Assembly (NCBI GenBank): GCA_900758845.1
Contig: CAAESW010000068.1
Coordinates: 1-64,000 of the forward strand
Direction: 5' to 3'
Origin: an uncultured Collinsella sp.
GTDB taxonomy: Bacteria; Actinomycetota; Coriobacteriia; Coriobacteriales; Coriobacteriaceae
DNA length: 64,000 nt
The position numbers and the translations under genes were made by a program. The notes below the pieces were generated by a model. The model ran no database searches. It was not told where the DNA came from and was given only the letters and a program-made list of their open reading frames with translations. Below, piece by piece: positions 8,770 through 18,039 of this stretch (the stretch's first letter is position 1; each line of letters starts with the position of its first letter).

Positions 8770-9495
8770 TTGGCTTTATCCGAACGACTTACGCGCGCCC
8801 AGGAAATCCTGGGCCACGAGTTCAACAATAAGGTGCTGCTGCGCGCGGCGCTTACGCATCCCTCGGCAGTCGAGGGCCAGCCGGTTTCTGCCAGCTATGA
8901 GCGCCTTGAGTTCTTGGGCGATTCCATTTTGGGCGCTGTGGTCGCACGCTCCCTGTTTGAGTCCTATCCGGAGTTTGACGAGGGTAAGCTCACGCGCCTG
9001 AAGGTGTCGCTTGTCTCGGGCGCTACGCTGTCCGAGGTTTCTCACGAGCTGGGCATCGACGACATCATCATCTTTGGTGCCTCCGAGACCGGTACCGGTG
9101 CGCGCGGCCTGCATTCGGCCCTTGAGAACGTCTATGAGTCGCTCGTGGGCGCGCTGTACCTGGATGCCGGCTGGGATGCCGCGGCGGAGTTCATTCACCG
9201 TACGCTTAAGCCGCATTTGGCTTCCGAGCGTGCCGAGCATCCTGCAAACCCCAAGTCGTTTTTGCAGGAGTGCGTGCAAGCCGACGGTCACGAGCCCCCG
9301 GCGTACAAGCTCGTTGGCTCCGAGGGCCCGGCGCATGCGCCCACCTTTACCGCTGTGGTTTTGATCGATGGTATTCGCCAGGGTCGCGGCTCCGGCTCCT
9401 CAAAGAAGGAAGCCGAGGGAGCTGCCGCGCTTGAAGCGCTCGACCGCATGGGTTACACCACCAACGGCGTGATTCTGAACAAGAAGCACGTGTAA
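8770..9495 (+). CDS. rnc: ribonuclease III
   Basis: The 241-residue protein has the catalytic RNase III motif ERLEFLGDSILG. A C-terminal double-stranded RNA-binding domain contains GSGSSKKEAEGAAALEALDRMG. It processes rRNA precursors and structured RNAs. The start is TTG 8770, placed 7 bases after AAGGAGG (8756-8762); no ATG or GTG fits as well. The acpP-rnc-smc-ftsY order is conserved. Confidence 0.96.
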   Translation: MALSERLTRAQEILGHEFNNKVLLRAALTHPSAVEGQPVSASYERLEFLGDSILGAVVARSLFESYPEFDEGKLTRLKVSLVSGATLSEVSHELGIDDIIIFGASETGTGARGLHSALENVYESLVGALYLDAGWDAAAEFIHRTLKPHLASERAEHPANPKSFLQECVQADGHEPPAYKLVGSEGPAHAPTFTAVVLIDGIRQGRGSGSSKKEAEGAAALEALDRMGYTTNGVILNKKHV

Positions 9496-9505
9496 GCGAG
9501 GAACC

Positions 9506-12500
9506 GTGTATCTCAAGTCCCTTACGCTCAAGGGGTTCAAGTCGTTTGCCGACCGCGCCCATATGACGTTTGAGCCGGGCCTGACCGTCATCGTCGGTCC
9601 AAACGGCTCGGGAAAATCGAACATCTCTGACTCGATTCTGTGGGTCCTGGGCGAGCAGAGCGCCAAGCAGCTGCGCGGCCAGGCCATGGAGGATGTCATC
9701 TTCTCGGGCTCGTCGGCGCGCAAGCCGGTGGGTGTCGCCGAGGTCACGCTGGTGCTCGATAACTCGGACCATATGTTGCCCGTCGACTTTGACGAGGTCG
9801 CCATCACCCGTCGCATGTATCGCTCGGGCGAAAGCGAGTACCTCATCAACTCGAGTCCGTGCCGCCTGATGGACATTCAGGACATCCTGCACGATTCGGG
9901 CCTGGGCAAGGATACGCATTCCATCATCAGCCAGGGCAAGCTCGACGCCATTTTGCAGAGCCGCCCCGAGGAGCGTCGCGCCCTCATCGAGGAGGCCGCC
10001 GGCATTTCCAAGCACAAGCGCCGCAAGGAGCGAGCGCTCAAAAAGATTAAGTCGATGGACGAGCACCTGACGCGTGCCCGCGACATCAATAAGGAAATCG
10101 CCCGTCAGCTGCGACCGCTGGAGCGTCAGGTCGATCGCGCGCGCAAGTACAAAGAGCTGTCCTCGCGCGCGAACGAGCTTACGCAGATGCTGGCTGTCGA
10201 TGAGCTTCGTTCGCTGCAGTCGCAGTGGAACGACCTGGAGAGCCGCTCCAAGGAAGGTGCTGCCGAGCTGGAGCTTGCGCAGTACCGCATGAGCGAAAAG
10301 GAGCGCGAGCTCGAGAAGCTCCAGGTTATGCTTGAGGAAAAGGGCCTGTTTGTGGGCGACTTGGGCGAGCAGCGCCGCCATATGCAAGATGTGGTCGGCC
10401 GTATTAACTCCGACATGCGCCTGCTCGAGGAAAAGGGTCACAACATGGTGTCGCGCCTGTCTGACATGCGCGGGCAGATTTCGAGCTCCGAGCATCAGCG
10501 TCGTCGCGTGGTCGAGGAGCTCGAGGACGCGCGTGCGCAGCTTGAGGAAGTGACCGGCGCGCACATGCAGGCCCAGGAGGACGTTGACGCCGCTGGTCCT
10601 GCCGCCGCAGAGCTCCACGAGCGGCGCGTGGCGCTCGACAATCAGATTTCGCAGCTTACGCGTGAGCAACGCGATGTGCAGCGCGTGGCCGACAACGCCG
10701 CGCTCGAGCTCGCCAAGGTGAAGGACTCGCTGAGCAATGCCGAGGTCGAGGACAACATGTATGCCTCGCGCCTGGAGCAGATTGACGAGCAGCTCGAGGA
10801 GGTCACGGCCTCGCTCGAGAGCCGTCGCAACCGCGCAGAGGAGCTTGAGGGTGCTCTTGAGGAAGCGCGCCAGGCCCAGGCCGATGCGCGTGAGGCCACC
10901 GAGGTCGCCCGTGCAGCCCTGAAGGACTTGCGTAATCGTGAGAGTGAGGCGCGCAACAAGCTGTCCGAGGTGCGCTCGGAGCTTGCCAGCCAAAAGAAAC
11001 TCGATGCCCGCATGGCCGACAGCTCGCCGCTCGTGAGCCGTCTGGTGGGTGCGCTGGGCGACGATGTCTTGGGTCGTCTGGGCGACGTGCTGGAGGCCCC
11101 GCGCGAGCTCGAGGGTCTGGTCGAGCAGCTGCTTGCCGGCGATATCGATGCTCTTTTGTTTGATGACGCCGCTACGCTTGAGCGCGCCGGTCGTGCGGCT
11201 CTGGACCAAAAGAAGGCCTCGGGCGAGGCACTGCTGGTGACGCGCGGCGTGAGCGGCGGTGCTGCTGCTAAGGGCGCTGCCGGTTCTCGTCTGGTCGACC
11301 GTCTGTCCGTGCGTGCCGGGTATGGTCCGGTTGTCGAGGCGCTGCTCGGCGGCTATTACGTGGTCGATGACTTGGCTACCGCTCTGGCGGCACCAGTCGT
11401 TGACGGCGTGACCTATGTGACTCCCGATGGCGCCCGCGTGAGCTGTGGCGGCCTGGTGCGCGTTGGGCTCGATGCCGGCGAGGCTTCGGGTGCCCTGGAG
11501 CGCAAGCGTCGCATTCGCGAGTTAGAGGGCCTGGAGCCCGATCTGGCCGCCGTGTTTGAGCGTGTGTCGGATCAGGTCGTCGAGGCCAATGCGGCCGTCG
11601 AGGAGGCGCGTGCCGCCGAGGGCGATGCCGCCGGCGAGATCGCCCGTCTTGAGGGCGAGCGACGCTCGCTGCTTTCCGAGATCGGCCGCTTGGAGCAAAG
11701 TGCCAACAATGCCGAGGTCGAGCGCGTGCGCATCTCCAAGCGCCGTGAGCAGGCCGCCGAGGCCGTTCGCGCTGCGCGTCCGCGCGTTGACGAGCTCACC
11801 CGTTCGCGCGACGAGGCCCGTGCGCAGGCAAGCGACCTGGGTCTCCAGATTGCCGAAGCCAACGACGAACTCGATCGCGTGCGCCGTGACGATTCCGACG
11901 CAGCCGGCAAGCTCGCCGATGCCAAGGTCCGCCTGGCTCAGACGAGCGAGCGTCTGCGTTCGCTGAAGGGCCGTGTGCCTGACCTGGAGCATCGCCTGGA
12001 GGGCATCGACCGCCGTATCCGCGGAACACGCCAGGCCTCGCGCTCACTCGAGCTGCTGCGCCTGCGCGTCGATCCCATGCACGAGCGCTATTCGGCCCTG
12101 CTGGAGCGCGCGTCGGATTGGGCTGCGCGTCTGCGTGACCAGGCTTCGCTCGAGGAGGCGGACTCGGCCTCGCTTAAGAAGACCATCGAAGACGCCAAGG
12201 CCGAGGTTGCTCGTGCCAAGGAGCGGGTCGATGCCGCCACGGTGACGCAAAACGAGTTCAAGGTCGCACGTGGCAAGCTCGAGGTGCAGGTAGAGGCGGC
12301 CATCAAGGCCATTACCGCCGATGGCACCACGGTGCTCGAGGAAGCGCTCATGCTTCCTGCTCCCACTGACCGCGATGCCGCCGAACGTGAGCTCAACCAG
12401 CTCGTGCGCCAGATCAACAACCTGGGTCCTGTGAACCAGGTTGCCATGGAGGAGTACGAGCAGCTCAAGCGCCGCGCTGATTACATCGAGGAGCAGCTGG

Positions 12501-13042
12501 CCGATCTGGAGAGCGCGCGCAAGGCGCTCACCAAGATCACCGTGGCTATCGACCGCAAGATGCGTAAGGCCTTCCTGGTGACCTTCGAGAAGGTCGATGC
12601 GAACTTCCGCGAGATCTTCGCCATGCTGTTCCCGGGTGGCCAGGCACATCTGGAGATGACCGATCCCGAGCATCCGGCCGAGACAGGCATCGAGGTCGTG
12701 GCGCAGCCGCGCGGCAAGCGCATCACCAAGATGATGCTCATGTCGGGCGGCGAGAAGAGCCTGACGGCGCTCGCCCTGCTCTTTGCCGTGTATCGCACGC
12801 GTACGGTGCCGTTCTATGTGCTGGACGAGGTCGAGGCGGCACTCGACGACGCCAACCTGTCCAAGCTCATCGGCGCGCTCGACGTGTTGCGTTCCGATAC
12901 GCAGCTCTTGGTTATCTCGCATCAGCGCCGTACTATGGAGGACGCTGACGTCCTCTACGGCGTCTCGATGCAAGCCGACGGCGTCAGTCGCGTCGTCTCG
13001 CAAAAACTCGATCGCGAAACCGGAAAGGTCGTGAATGCATAA
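9506..13042 (+). CDS. smc: chromosome segregation protein SMC
   Basis: The 1178-residue protein has Walker A GPNGSGKS at residues 32-39. Two long coiled-coil arms surround a hinge near residues 510-660. The C-terminal head has the ABC signature SGGEKS at about 1080 and Walker B DEVEAALDD. It is the condensin ATPase that organises the chromosome; partner genes scpA and scpB are not here. It uses a GTG start and shares one base with ftsY. Confidence 0.97.
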   Translation: MYLKSLTLKGFKSFADRAHMTFEPGLTVIVGPNGSGKSNISDSILWVLGEQSAKQLRGQAMEDVIFSGSSARKPVGVAEVTLVLDNSDHMLPVDFDEVAITRRMYRSGESEYLINSSPCRLMDIQDILHDSGLGKDTHSIISQGKLDAILQSRPEERRALIEEAAGISKHKRRKERALKKIKSMDEHLTRARDINKEIARQLRPLERQVDRARKYKELSSRANELTQMLAVDELRSLQSQWNDLESRSKEGAAELELAQYRMSEKERELEKLQVMLEEKGLFVGDLGEQRRHMQDVVGRINSDMRLLEEKGHNMVSRLSDMRGQISSSEHQRRRVVEELEDARAQLEEVTGAHMQAQEDVDAAGPAAAELHERRVALDNQISQLTREQRDVQRVADNAALELAKVKDSLSNAEVEDNMYASRLEQIDEQLEEVTASLESRRNRAEELEGALEEARQAQADAREATEVARAALKDLRNRESEARNKLSEVRSELASQKKLDARMADSSPLVSRLVGALGDDVLGRLGDVLEAPRELEGLVEQLLAGDIDALLFDDAATLERAGRAALDQKKASGEALLVTRGVSGGAAAKGAAGSRLVDRLSVRAGYGPVVEALLGGYYVVDDLATALAAPVVDGVTYVTPDGARVSCGGLVRVGLDAGEASGALERKRRIRELEGLEPDLAAVFERVSDQVVEANAAVEEARAAEGDAAGEIARLEGERRSLLSEIGRLEQSANNAEVERVRISKRREQAAEAVRAARPRVDELTRSRDEARAQASDLGLQIAEANDELDRVRRDDSDAAGKLADAKVRLAQTSERLRSLKGRVPDLEHRLEGIDRRIRGTRQASRSLELLRLRVDPMHERYSALLERASDWAARLRDQASLEEADSASLKKTIEDAKAEVARAKERVDAATVTQNEFKVARGKLEVQVEAAIKAITADGTTVLEEALMLPAPTDRDAAERELNQLVRQINNLGPVNQVAMEEYEQLKRRADYIEEQLADLESARKALTKITVAIDRKMRKAFLVTFEKVDANFREIFAMLFPGGQAHLEMTDPEHPAETGIEVVAQPRGKRITKMMLMSGGEKSLTALALLFAVYRTRTVPFYVLDEVEAALDDANLSKLIGALDVLRSDTQLLVISHQRRTMEDADVLYGVSMQADGVSRVVSQKLDRETGKVVNA

Positions 13043-13959
13043 TGGGATTCTTCGATGCTCTCTCGCGTGGACTTGAGCGTAGCCGCGAGGCCCTCAACGA
13101 GGTCTTTTATTTTGGCGGTGAGGTCGACGAGGATTTTTGGGAGGACCTGGAGGACACCCTCGTCATGGGTGACATGGGTGCCGAGATCGCCATTCAGGTC
13201 TCTGATGACCTGCGCGATGCCGCGGCCAAGAAGAACCTCAAGACCGCTCCACAGCTTCGCCGTGCCCTGGCCGAGCAGCTTGAGCAGCACTTTGTGCCCA
13301 TCGAGCGCGATCCGTTCTCCGATACGCCGAGCTGCGTGCTGTTTGTGGGCATTAACGGTGCCGGCAAGACCACGACGGTCGGTAAGATCGCGAGCGCCAT
13401 GGCCGCCCGCGGCAAGAACGTCGTGATCGGTTCGGCCGATACCTTCCGTGCTGCCGCTATCGAGCAGCTCGATGTGTGGGGCCAGCGCGCTGGCGTCCCC
13501 GTCATCAAGCGCGACCGCGGCTCCGACCCGGCAAGTGTTTGCTACGACGTGCTCGACGAGGCCGACAAGCGCGGCAGCGACCTGGTGCTTATCGATACCG
13601 CCGGCCGTCTACACACGAGCCCTGAGCTCATGCGCGAGCTTGCCAAGGTGGTCAATGTGACCCGTAAGCGCGCCGCCAATATGGCCGCCGGTCCCATGCC
13701 GGTTTCGGTCGTGCTTGTGATCGACGCCGCGACGGGCCAAAACGGTCTGAACCAGGCGCTCGAGTTTAACGAGGCGCTGGGCCTGGACGGTATTATCATG
13801 ACTAAGCTCGACGGCACGGCTAAGGGCGGTATCGCCATGGCCGTGGCCGAGAAACTCAAGCTCCCGATCCTGCGCGTGGGCGTGGGCGAGCAGGTCGATG
13901 ATCTGCAGGAGTTCAATGCCAAAGATTTCTGCCGCGCCCTGGTGGGCGAGTCCAATTAA
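13042..13959 (+). CDS. ftsY: signal recognition particle receptor FtsY
   Basis: The 305-residue protein has the NG domain of SRP GTPases: GINGAGKT at residues 103-110, DTAGRLH, and TKLDGTAKGG. It lacks the long acidic N-terminal A domain of E. coli FtsY, as is common in Gram-positives. It docks SRP-ribosome complexes at the membrane. Its start overlaps the smc stop by one base, and ffh follows 10 bp later. Confidence 0.97.
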   Translation: MGFFDALSRGLERSREALNEVFYFGGEVDEDFWEDLEDTLVMGDMGAEIAIQVSDDLRDAAAKKNLKTAPQLRRALAEQLEQHFVPIERDPFSDTPSCVLFVGINGAGKTTTVGKIASAMAARGKNVVIGSADTFRAAAIEQLDVWGQRAGVPVIKRDRGSDPASVCYDVLDEADKRGSDLVLIDTAGRLHTSPELMRELAKVVNVTRKRAANMAAGPMPVSVVLVIDAATGQNGLNQALEFNEALGLDGIIMTKLDGTAKGGIAMAVAEKLKLPILRVGVGEQVDDLQEFNAKDFCRALVGESN

Positions 13960-13969
13960 GGAGTGACTA

Positions 13970-15454
13970 GTGTTTGATTCCCTGAGCGATCGCCTCAACG
14001 ACACATTTGACCGCCTGCGCGGCAAGGGCAAGCTGACCGAGGCCGATATTACTTCGGCCATGCGCGATATTCGCATGGCGCTGCTCGAGGCCGACGTCAA
14101 CTTTAAGGTCGTCAAGGAGTTCGTCGCCAAGACCAAGGAGCGCTGCATGACCGCCGAGGTCATGGAGTCGCTGTCGCCGGCGCAAAACGTCGTCAAGATC
14201 GTGCTCGACGAGCTCACCGAGATGCTTGGCTCAACCGAGAGCAAGCTCGTCTTTAGCAACCGCATTCCCAATGTCATCATGCTTGTGGGTCTGCAGGGCT
14301 CCGGTAAGACCACGGCTGCCGTAAAGCTGGCCTACCTGCTCAAGAAGCAGGGCCGCTCGCCGTTGCTCGCCGCGTGCGACGTCTACCGTCCCGCTGCTGC
14401 CGACCAGCTGGCCACGCTCGGTGGCGAGATCGGCGTACCGGTCTTCCGCGGCGACGGTGCGCACCCGGTCGATATCGCCAAGGGCGCCATCCAGGAGGCC
14501 GTCGACCACCTGCGCGACGTGGTCATCGTCGATACCGCCGGACGTCTTCAGATCGATGAGCAGATGATGCAGGAGGCCGTGGACATCAAGAAGGCCGTCA
14601 AGCCCGATCAGGTGCTGATGGTCGTCGATGCCATGACCGGTCAGGATATCGTCAACGTCGTCTCGACCTTTGCCGAGCGCACCGACTTTGACGGCGTGAT
14701 TATCTCTAAGCTCGACGGCGACGCCCGTGGCGGCGGCGCGCTTTCCGTGCGCCAGGTGACCGGCAAGCCCATCAAGTTTGTGAGCATGGGCGAGAAGCCC
14801 GATTCGCTGGAGCCGTTCTACCCCGATCGTATGGCCAAGCGCATTCTGGGTATGGGCGACGTTGTCGGCATTATCGAGAAGGCCCAGGAGGCGGCCGACG
14901 CCGAGCAGCTCGAGGCCGCCGAGCGCATGCTGCGCGAGGGCTTTACCATGAACGACATGCTCGACCAGATGAAGGCCGTCAAGAAGATGGGCGGCATGAA
15001 GGGCATTCTGGGCATGCTCCCCGGTGGCCAGCGTGCGCTTAACCAGATGGGTGGTAACCTGGACGAAGGTATCTTCGATAAGAACGAGGCCATCATCATG
15101 TCGATGACCAAGGAGGAGCGCCTTCGCCCCTCCATCATCAACGGCCAGCGCCGTGCCCGCATTGCCAAGGGCGCCGGCGTGACCCCCACCGAGGTCAATA
15201 GCCTTATGAAGCAGTGGGGCGAGATGAATAAGATGATGGGCCGCATGCGCACGATGGCCAATCAGGCGCAGGCCGGCGGCAAGAAGGGCAAGAAGGGTAA
15301 GAAGGGTAAGAAGGGCAAAAAGATGCGCATGCCCAATATTCCCGGTCTGGATGCCATGGGGCTGGGCGGCATGGGCGGCCTGGGAACGGGCGGCCCCAAG
15401 TCCGATATGGACCTGCTGCGCCAGATGGAAGCGCAGATGCGCAACAAGAAGTAA
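13970..15454 (+). CDS. ffh: signal recognition particle protein Ffh
   Basis: The 494-residue protein has GTPase motifs GLQGSGKT (107-114), DTAGRLQ and SKLDGDARGG, then a methionine-rich M domain (MLDQMKAVKKMGGMKG) that binds signal peptides and SRP RNA. Near the C-terminus is a lysine tract of five KKG repeats, followed by a Gly/Met-rich tail. The start is GTG 13970 after AAGGAG. The SRP RNA gene is not in the window. Confidence 0.97.
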   Translation: MFDSLSDRLNDTFDRLRGKGKLTEADITSAMRDIRMALLEADVNFKVVKEFVAKTKERCMTAEVMESLSPAQNVVKIVLDELTEMLGSTESKLVFSNRIPNVIMLVGLQGSGKTTAAVKLAYLLKKQGRSPLLAACDVYRPAAADQLATLGGEIGVPVFRGDGAHPVDIAKGAIQEAVDHLRDVVIVDTAGRLQIDEQMMQEAVDIKKAVKPDQVLMVVDAMTGQDIVNVVSTFAERTDFDGVIISKLDGDARGGGALSVRQVTGKPIKFVSMGEKPDSLEPFYPDRMAKRILGMGDVVGIIEKAQEAADAEQLEAAERMLREGFTMNDMLDQMKAVKKMGGMKGILGMLPGGQRALNQMGGNLDEGIFDKNEAIIMSMTKEERLRPSIINGQRRARIAKGAGVTPTEVNSLMKQWGEMNKMMGRMRTMANQAQAGGKKGKKGKKGKKGKKMRMPNIPGLDAMGLGGMGGLGTGGPKSDMDLLRQMEAQMRNKK

Positions 15455-15474
15455 CGACTAGTTGAGTCGTGTAT

Positions 15475-15520
15475 GGCGAAGGCCGTCTGGATGGTATTCC
15501 AGGCGGCCTTCGCCGTTTGT
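15475..15520. terminator. terminator between ffh and the convergent DUF134 gene
   Basis: GGCGAAGGCCG (15475-15485) pairs with CGGCCTTCGCC (15504-15514). A further CTGGA/TCCAG stem lies inside. It separates two convergent genes and may serve both strands, although the T run is weak. Confidence 0.75.
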
Positions 15521-15570
15521 TCGCTGGTTGTCGCACGCGTGGAAGCGCGTTCTCGACGAGGTGCTTGCCG

Positions 15571-16335
15571 CTAGTGGCAGCCGCAGCCTTCGTGCCCGTC
15601 ATGGTCGTGGTGACCGTGGCAGCCGCAGGACTCGCCATGCTCGTGGATGTGCTCGTGATCATGTCCATGGCAGTCGCAGGTGGCCTCGCCGTTCTGTGCG
15701 AGCGTGCCGGCAATGAGGGCCTCGACGCAGGCATCGCAGCTGCCCTGGGCGCCCGCATAGACCGTGATGCCGGCTTGGGCAAGCGCGTTGATAGCGCCGC
15801 CGCCGATACCGCCGCAAATGAGCGTGTCAACGCCACCGTTGGCAAGCAGGCCCGCCAAGGCGCCGTGGCCGGTGCCACCGGTGCCTACGACCTGCTCGTT
15901 GAGCACCTTGCCATCCTGGATGTCGTAGATCTTGAACTGCTCGCTGCGGCCAAAGTGCATAAAGATGTTGCCGTTGTCGTACGTCGTTGCCACCCTCATG
16001 GTGCCGACCTCCTTTGCTGGCCATGCGGCCGTCGTCGTGGCGATGGGGGAGTACGCGATATTGCCGCCCTCGATGACGAGCGCTCGTCCGTTGACCAGCG
16101 CGTTTGCCACCTTGCGATGCGCGCGACTGCTGATTGCCGCCACCGTGGCGCGGGCGATGCCCATGTGCAGGGCGACGGCCTCCTGATTGAGGCCCTCCAG
16201 ATCGCACAGGCGCAGCACCTCAAGCTCGTCGACGGTCATGTCGATGGCATCACCGCTGGCCAGGCCATCGGGGGTAAAGCCGCGGTATTCGGGGATGATC
16301 CCGACGCGGCGCAGTTTTTCGCGTCTTCCTGCCAT
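15571..16335 (-). CDS. DUF134 (UPF0251) DNA-binding domain fused to NifX/NifB-type domain with His/Cys-rich tail
   Basis: The 254-residue protein has three parts. Residues 1 to about 95 are a DUF134 helix-turn-helix domain (TVDELEVLRLCDLEGLNQE, then IARATVAAISSRAHRK). Residues from about 110 to 215 match the dinitrogenase iron-molybdenum cofactor fold (MHFGRSEQFKIYDI, ICGGIGGGAINAL). The last 40 residues are packed with His, Cys and acidic residues and look like a metal-binding tail. No nitrogenase genes are present, so a metal-sensing or iron-sulfur role is inferred. The start is ATG 16335 with AAGGAG five bases upstream; a GTG at 16341 lies inside that spacing. Two palindromes flank its promoter. 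Confidence 0.85.
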   Translation of the reverse strand: MAGRREKLRRVGIIPEYRGFTPDGLASGDAIDMTVDELEVLRLCDLEGLNQEAVALHMGIARATVAAISSRAHRKVANALVNGRALVIEGGNIAYSPIATTTAAWPAKEVGTMRVATTYDNGNIFMHFGRSEQFKIYDIQDGKVLNEQVVGTGGTGHGALAGLLANGGVDTLICGGIGGGAINALAQAGITVYAGAQGSCDACVEALIAGTLAQNGEATCDCHGHDHEHIHEHGESCGCHGHHDHDGHEGCGCH

Positions 16336-16349
16336 GCACACTCCTTATC

Positions 16350-16416
16350 TGACATATGTCAACAATAGGATAACGCGTTAGTCGTTGGGCGCAAGGCATT
16401 TCTGTCATATGTCAGA
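16350..16416 (-). promoter_or_regulatory. promoter with two palindromic operators for the DUF134-NifX gene
   Basis: TGACATATGTCA (16350-16361) and TCTGTCATATGTCAGA (16401-16416) share the core CATATGTCA and are centred 53 bp apart, about five helical turns. Between them, on the minus strand, TTGCGC and TATCCT sit 16 bp apart as a plausible -35/-10. The arrangement suggests autoregulation by the encoded HTH domain (inference). Confidence 0.55.
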
Positions 16417-16491
16417 AAAAGGCTAAGATGCCTCGTTGCCGCATGCGGAGCCGCGCTGCCGTGCATTGCGTGTGCCGGACTAAGTGTCCAA

Positions 16492-16519
16492 TTCGACACT
16501 CGCGCGCCTGGGCTACAAT
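16492..16519 (+). promoter_or_regulatory. thyA promoter
   Basis: TTCGAC (16492-16497) and TACAAT (16514-16519) are separated by 16 bp and lie 34 bp upstream of the thyA start. Confidence 0.5.
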
Positions 16520-16553
16520 AAATCTCGCTTATAGGCGACTGACAGGAGGGTCA

Positions 16554-17402
16554 ATGAGCAAAGCTGATCAGCAGTTTGTAACCATGTGCCGCGATATCTT
16601 GGACCATGGCACCACCACCGAGGGCCAAAAGGTCCGTCCGGTGTGGGAGGACGGCACCCCTGCCTATACCATTAAAAACTTTGGTGTCACGGCGCGCTAT
16701 GATCTGCGCGAGGAGTTCCCCGCGCTCACCCTGCGTCGTACGGCGCTTAAGTCTGCCATGGACGAGATTCTGTGGATCTATCAAAAGAAGTCCAATAACG
16801 TGCATGATCTCAACAGCCATATCTGGGATGAGTGGGCCGATGAGACCGGTTCCATCGGTAAAGCCTACGGCTATCAGATTGGTCAGAAGAGCCATTACGT
16901 CGAGGGCGACTTCGACCAGATGGACCGTGTGCTGTACGACCTTAAGCACACGCCGTATAGTCGCCGCATTATGACCAATACGTACGTGTTTAGCGATCTG
17001 TCCGAGATGCACCTTTATCCGTGCGCCTATAGCGTGACCTATAACGTGACGCAGCGTCCTCAGGACGACAAGCCGACGCTCAACATGATTCTCAACCAGC
17101 GCAGCCAGGACATTTTGGCCGCGAACAACTGGAACGTGTGCCAGTACGCCATTTTGCTGATGATGGTCGCGCAGTCGGTCGATATGATTCCCGGTGAGCT
17201 GCTGCACGTGATCGCCGACGCCCATATCTATGATCGTCATGTCGATATCGTCCGCGAGCTTATCGAGCGTCCGCAGTTTGCGGCACCCAAGGTAACGCTC
17301 AACCCCGATGTGCATGACTTCTATGCGTTTACGACCGATGACCTGATCGTCGAGGGCTATGAGCACGGCCCGCAGGTCAAGAACATTCCCATTGCGGTGT
17401 AG
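16554..17402 (+). CDS. thyA: thymidylate synthase
   Basis: The 282-residue protein carries the active-site cysteine at residue 157 in LYPCAY, the NQRSQD phosphate/substrate region, and WNVCQYAILLMMVAQ with the dUMP-binding Asn. GELLHVIADAHIYDRH follows. It converts dUMP to dTMP with methylenetetrahydrofolate. It is a divergent subtype: the usual His after the catalytic Cys is Ala158. The start is ATG 16554 after ACAGGAGGG. A dihydrofolate reductase gene follows directly, which fits the need to recycle dihydrofolate. Confidence 0.93.
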   Translation: MSKADQQFVTMCRDILDHGTTTEGQKVRPVWEDGTPAYTIKNFGVTARYDLREEFPALTLRRTALKSAMDEILWIYQKKSNNVHDLNSHIWDEWADETGSIGKAYGYQIGQKSHYVEGDFDQMDRVLYDLKHTPYSRRIMTNTYVFSDLSEMHLYPCAYSVTYNVTQRPQDDKPTLNMILNQRSQDILAANNWNVCQYAILLMMVAQSVDMIPGELLHVIADAHIYDRHVDIVRELIERPQFAAPKVTLNPDVHDFYAFTTDDLIVEGYEHGPQVKNIPIAV

Positions 17403-17411
17403 GTGGTGCTC

Positions 17412-17930
17412 ATGACGTGTAAGCTATCTGCTATCGTCGCCGTGTGTGACGATTGGGGCATTGGGTGCGAGGGCGACATGGTGGTGTCCAATCGCGCCGA
17501 TATGCGCCATTTTGTGGCCTGCACCAAGGGCTGCCCGGTTATCATGGGACGCAAGACGCTGCTGAGTTTTCCCGGCGGGCGTCCTCTCAAGAACCGCCGC
17601 AATATCGTGCTTACGCGCGATATGGGCTTTACCCACGAGGGCGTCGACGTGGTGCATAGCGTTGACGAAGCGCTCTCTGCGGTTGCCGATGAGCTCGTTG
17701 CCTGGGTGATCGGTGGCGGCGATGTCTATCGGCAGTTTTTGCCGTACTGCGTGGAGGCCGAGGTCACTCATAACCACTGCGTCCATCCCGTGGACACGTA
17801 CTTTCCCGACTTGGACGCCGATCCCGCGTGGGAGATTGCGCAGCGTAGCGGGGTCGCGACGATTGCCGCCGGTGAGGGTGACGAGGGCGTCAATTATGAG
17901 TTCGTGACGTATCGTCGCATCGCGGCGTAA
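17412..17930 (+). CDS. folA: dihydrofolate reductase
   Basis: The 172-residue protein has WGIGCEGDM at the start of the substrate loop, MGRKTLLSFPGGRPL for NADPH binding, and WVIGGGDVYRQFLP. Asp30 aligns with catalytic Asp27 of the E. coli enzyme. The otherwise near-invariant Trp22 position is Val25 and the preceding Pro is Val24. AGGTGG at 17401-17406 supports ATG 17412; GTG codons at 17403 and 17406 lie within that site. It is translated with thyA and regenerates tetrahydrofolate. Confidence 0.9.
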   Translation: MTCKLSAIVAVCDDWGIGCEGDMVVSNRADMRHFVACTKGCPVIMGRKTLLSFPGGRPLKNRRNIVLTRDMGFTHEGVDVVHSVDEALSAVADELVAWVIGGGDVYRQFLPYCVEAEVTHNHCVHPVDTYFPDLDADPAWEIAQRSGVATIAAGEGDEGVNYEFVTYRRIAA

Positions 17931-17975
17931 ATCGTCTGGCGTGAACGGTATCATCGGGTTGATTGAATGCATGGG

Positions 17976-18000
17976 GCGGCGCTTAGCGTCGCCTCGTTTG
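17976..18000 (+). terminator. weak terminator after folA
   Basis: GGCGGCGC-TTA-GCGTCGCC forms an 8-bp stem with one G-U pair, followed by a poor T run (TCGTTTGG). Confidence 0.4.
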
Positions 18001-18039
18001 GTATAGATGTGCTGTAAAGAAGGGTGCGGGCTGGCTGCT

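Noticed and set aside
9347..11209. 620-codon minus-strand open frame opposite smc and rnc
   Set aside because: Leu/Gly/His/Arg-rich shadow of two real genes, with no motif.
15280..15330. Short tandem AAGAAGGGC-like repeats, CRISPR- or minisatellite-like
   Set aside because: They encode the Lys/Gly-rich tail of Ffh in frame, with no spacers.
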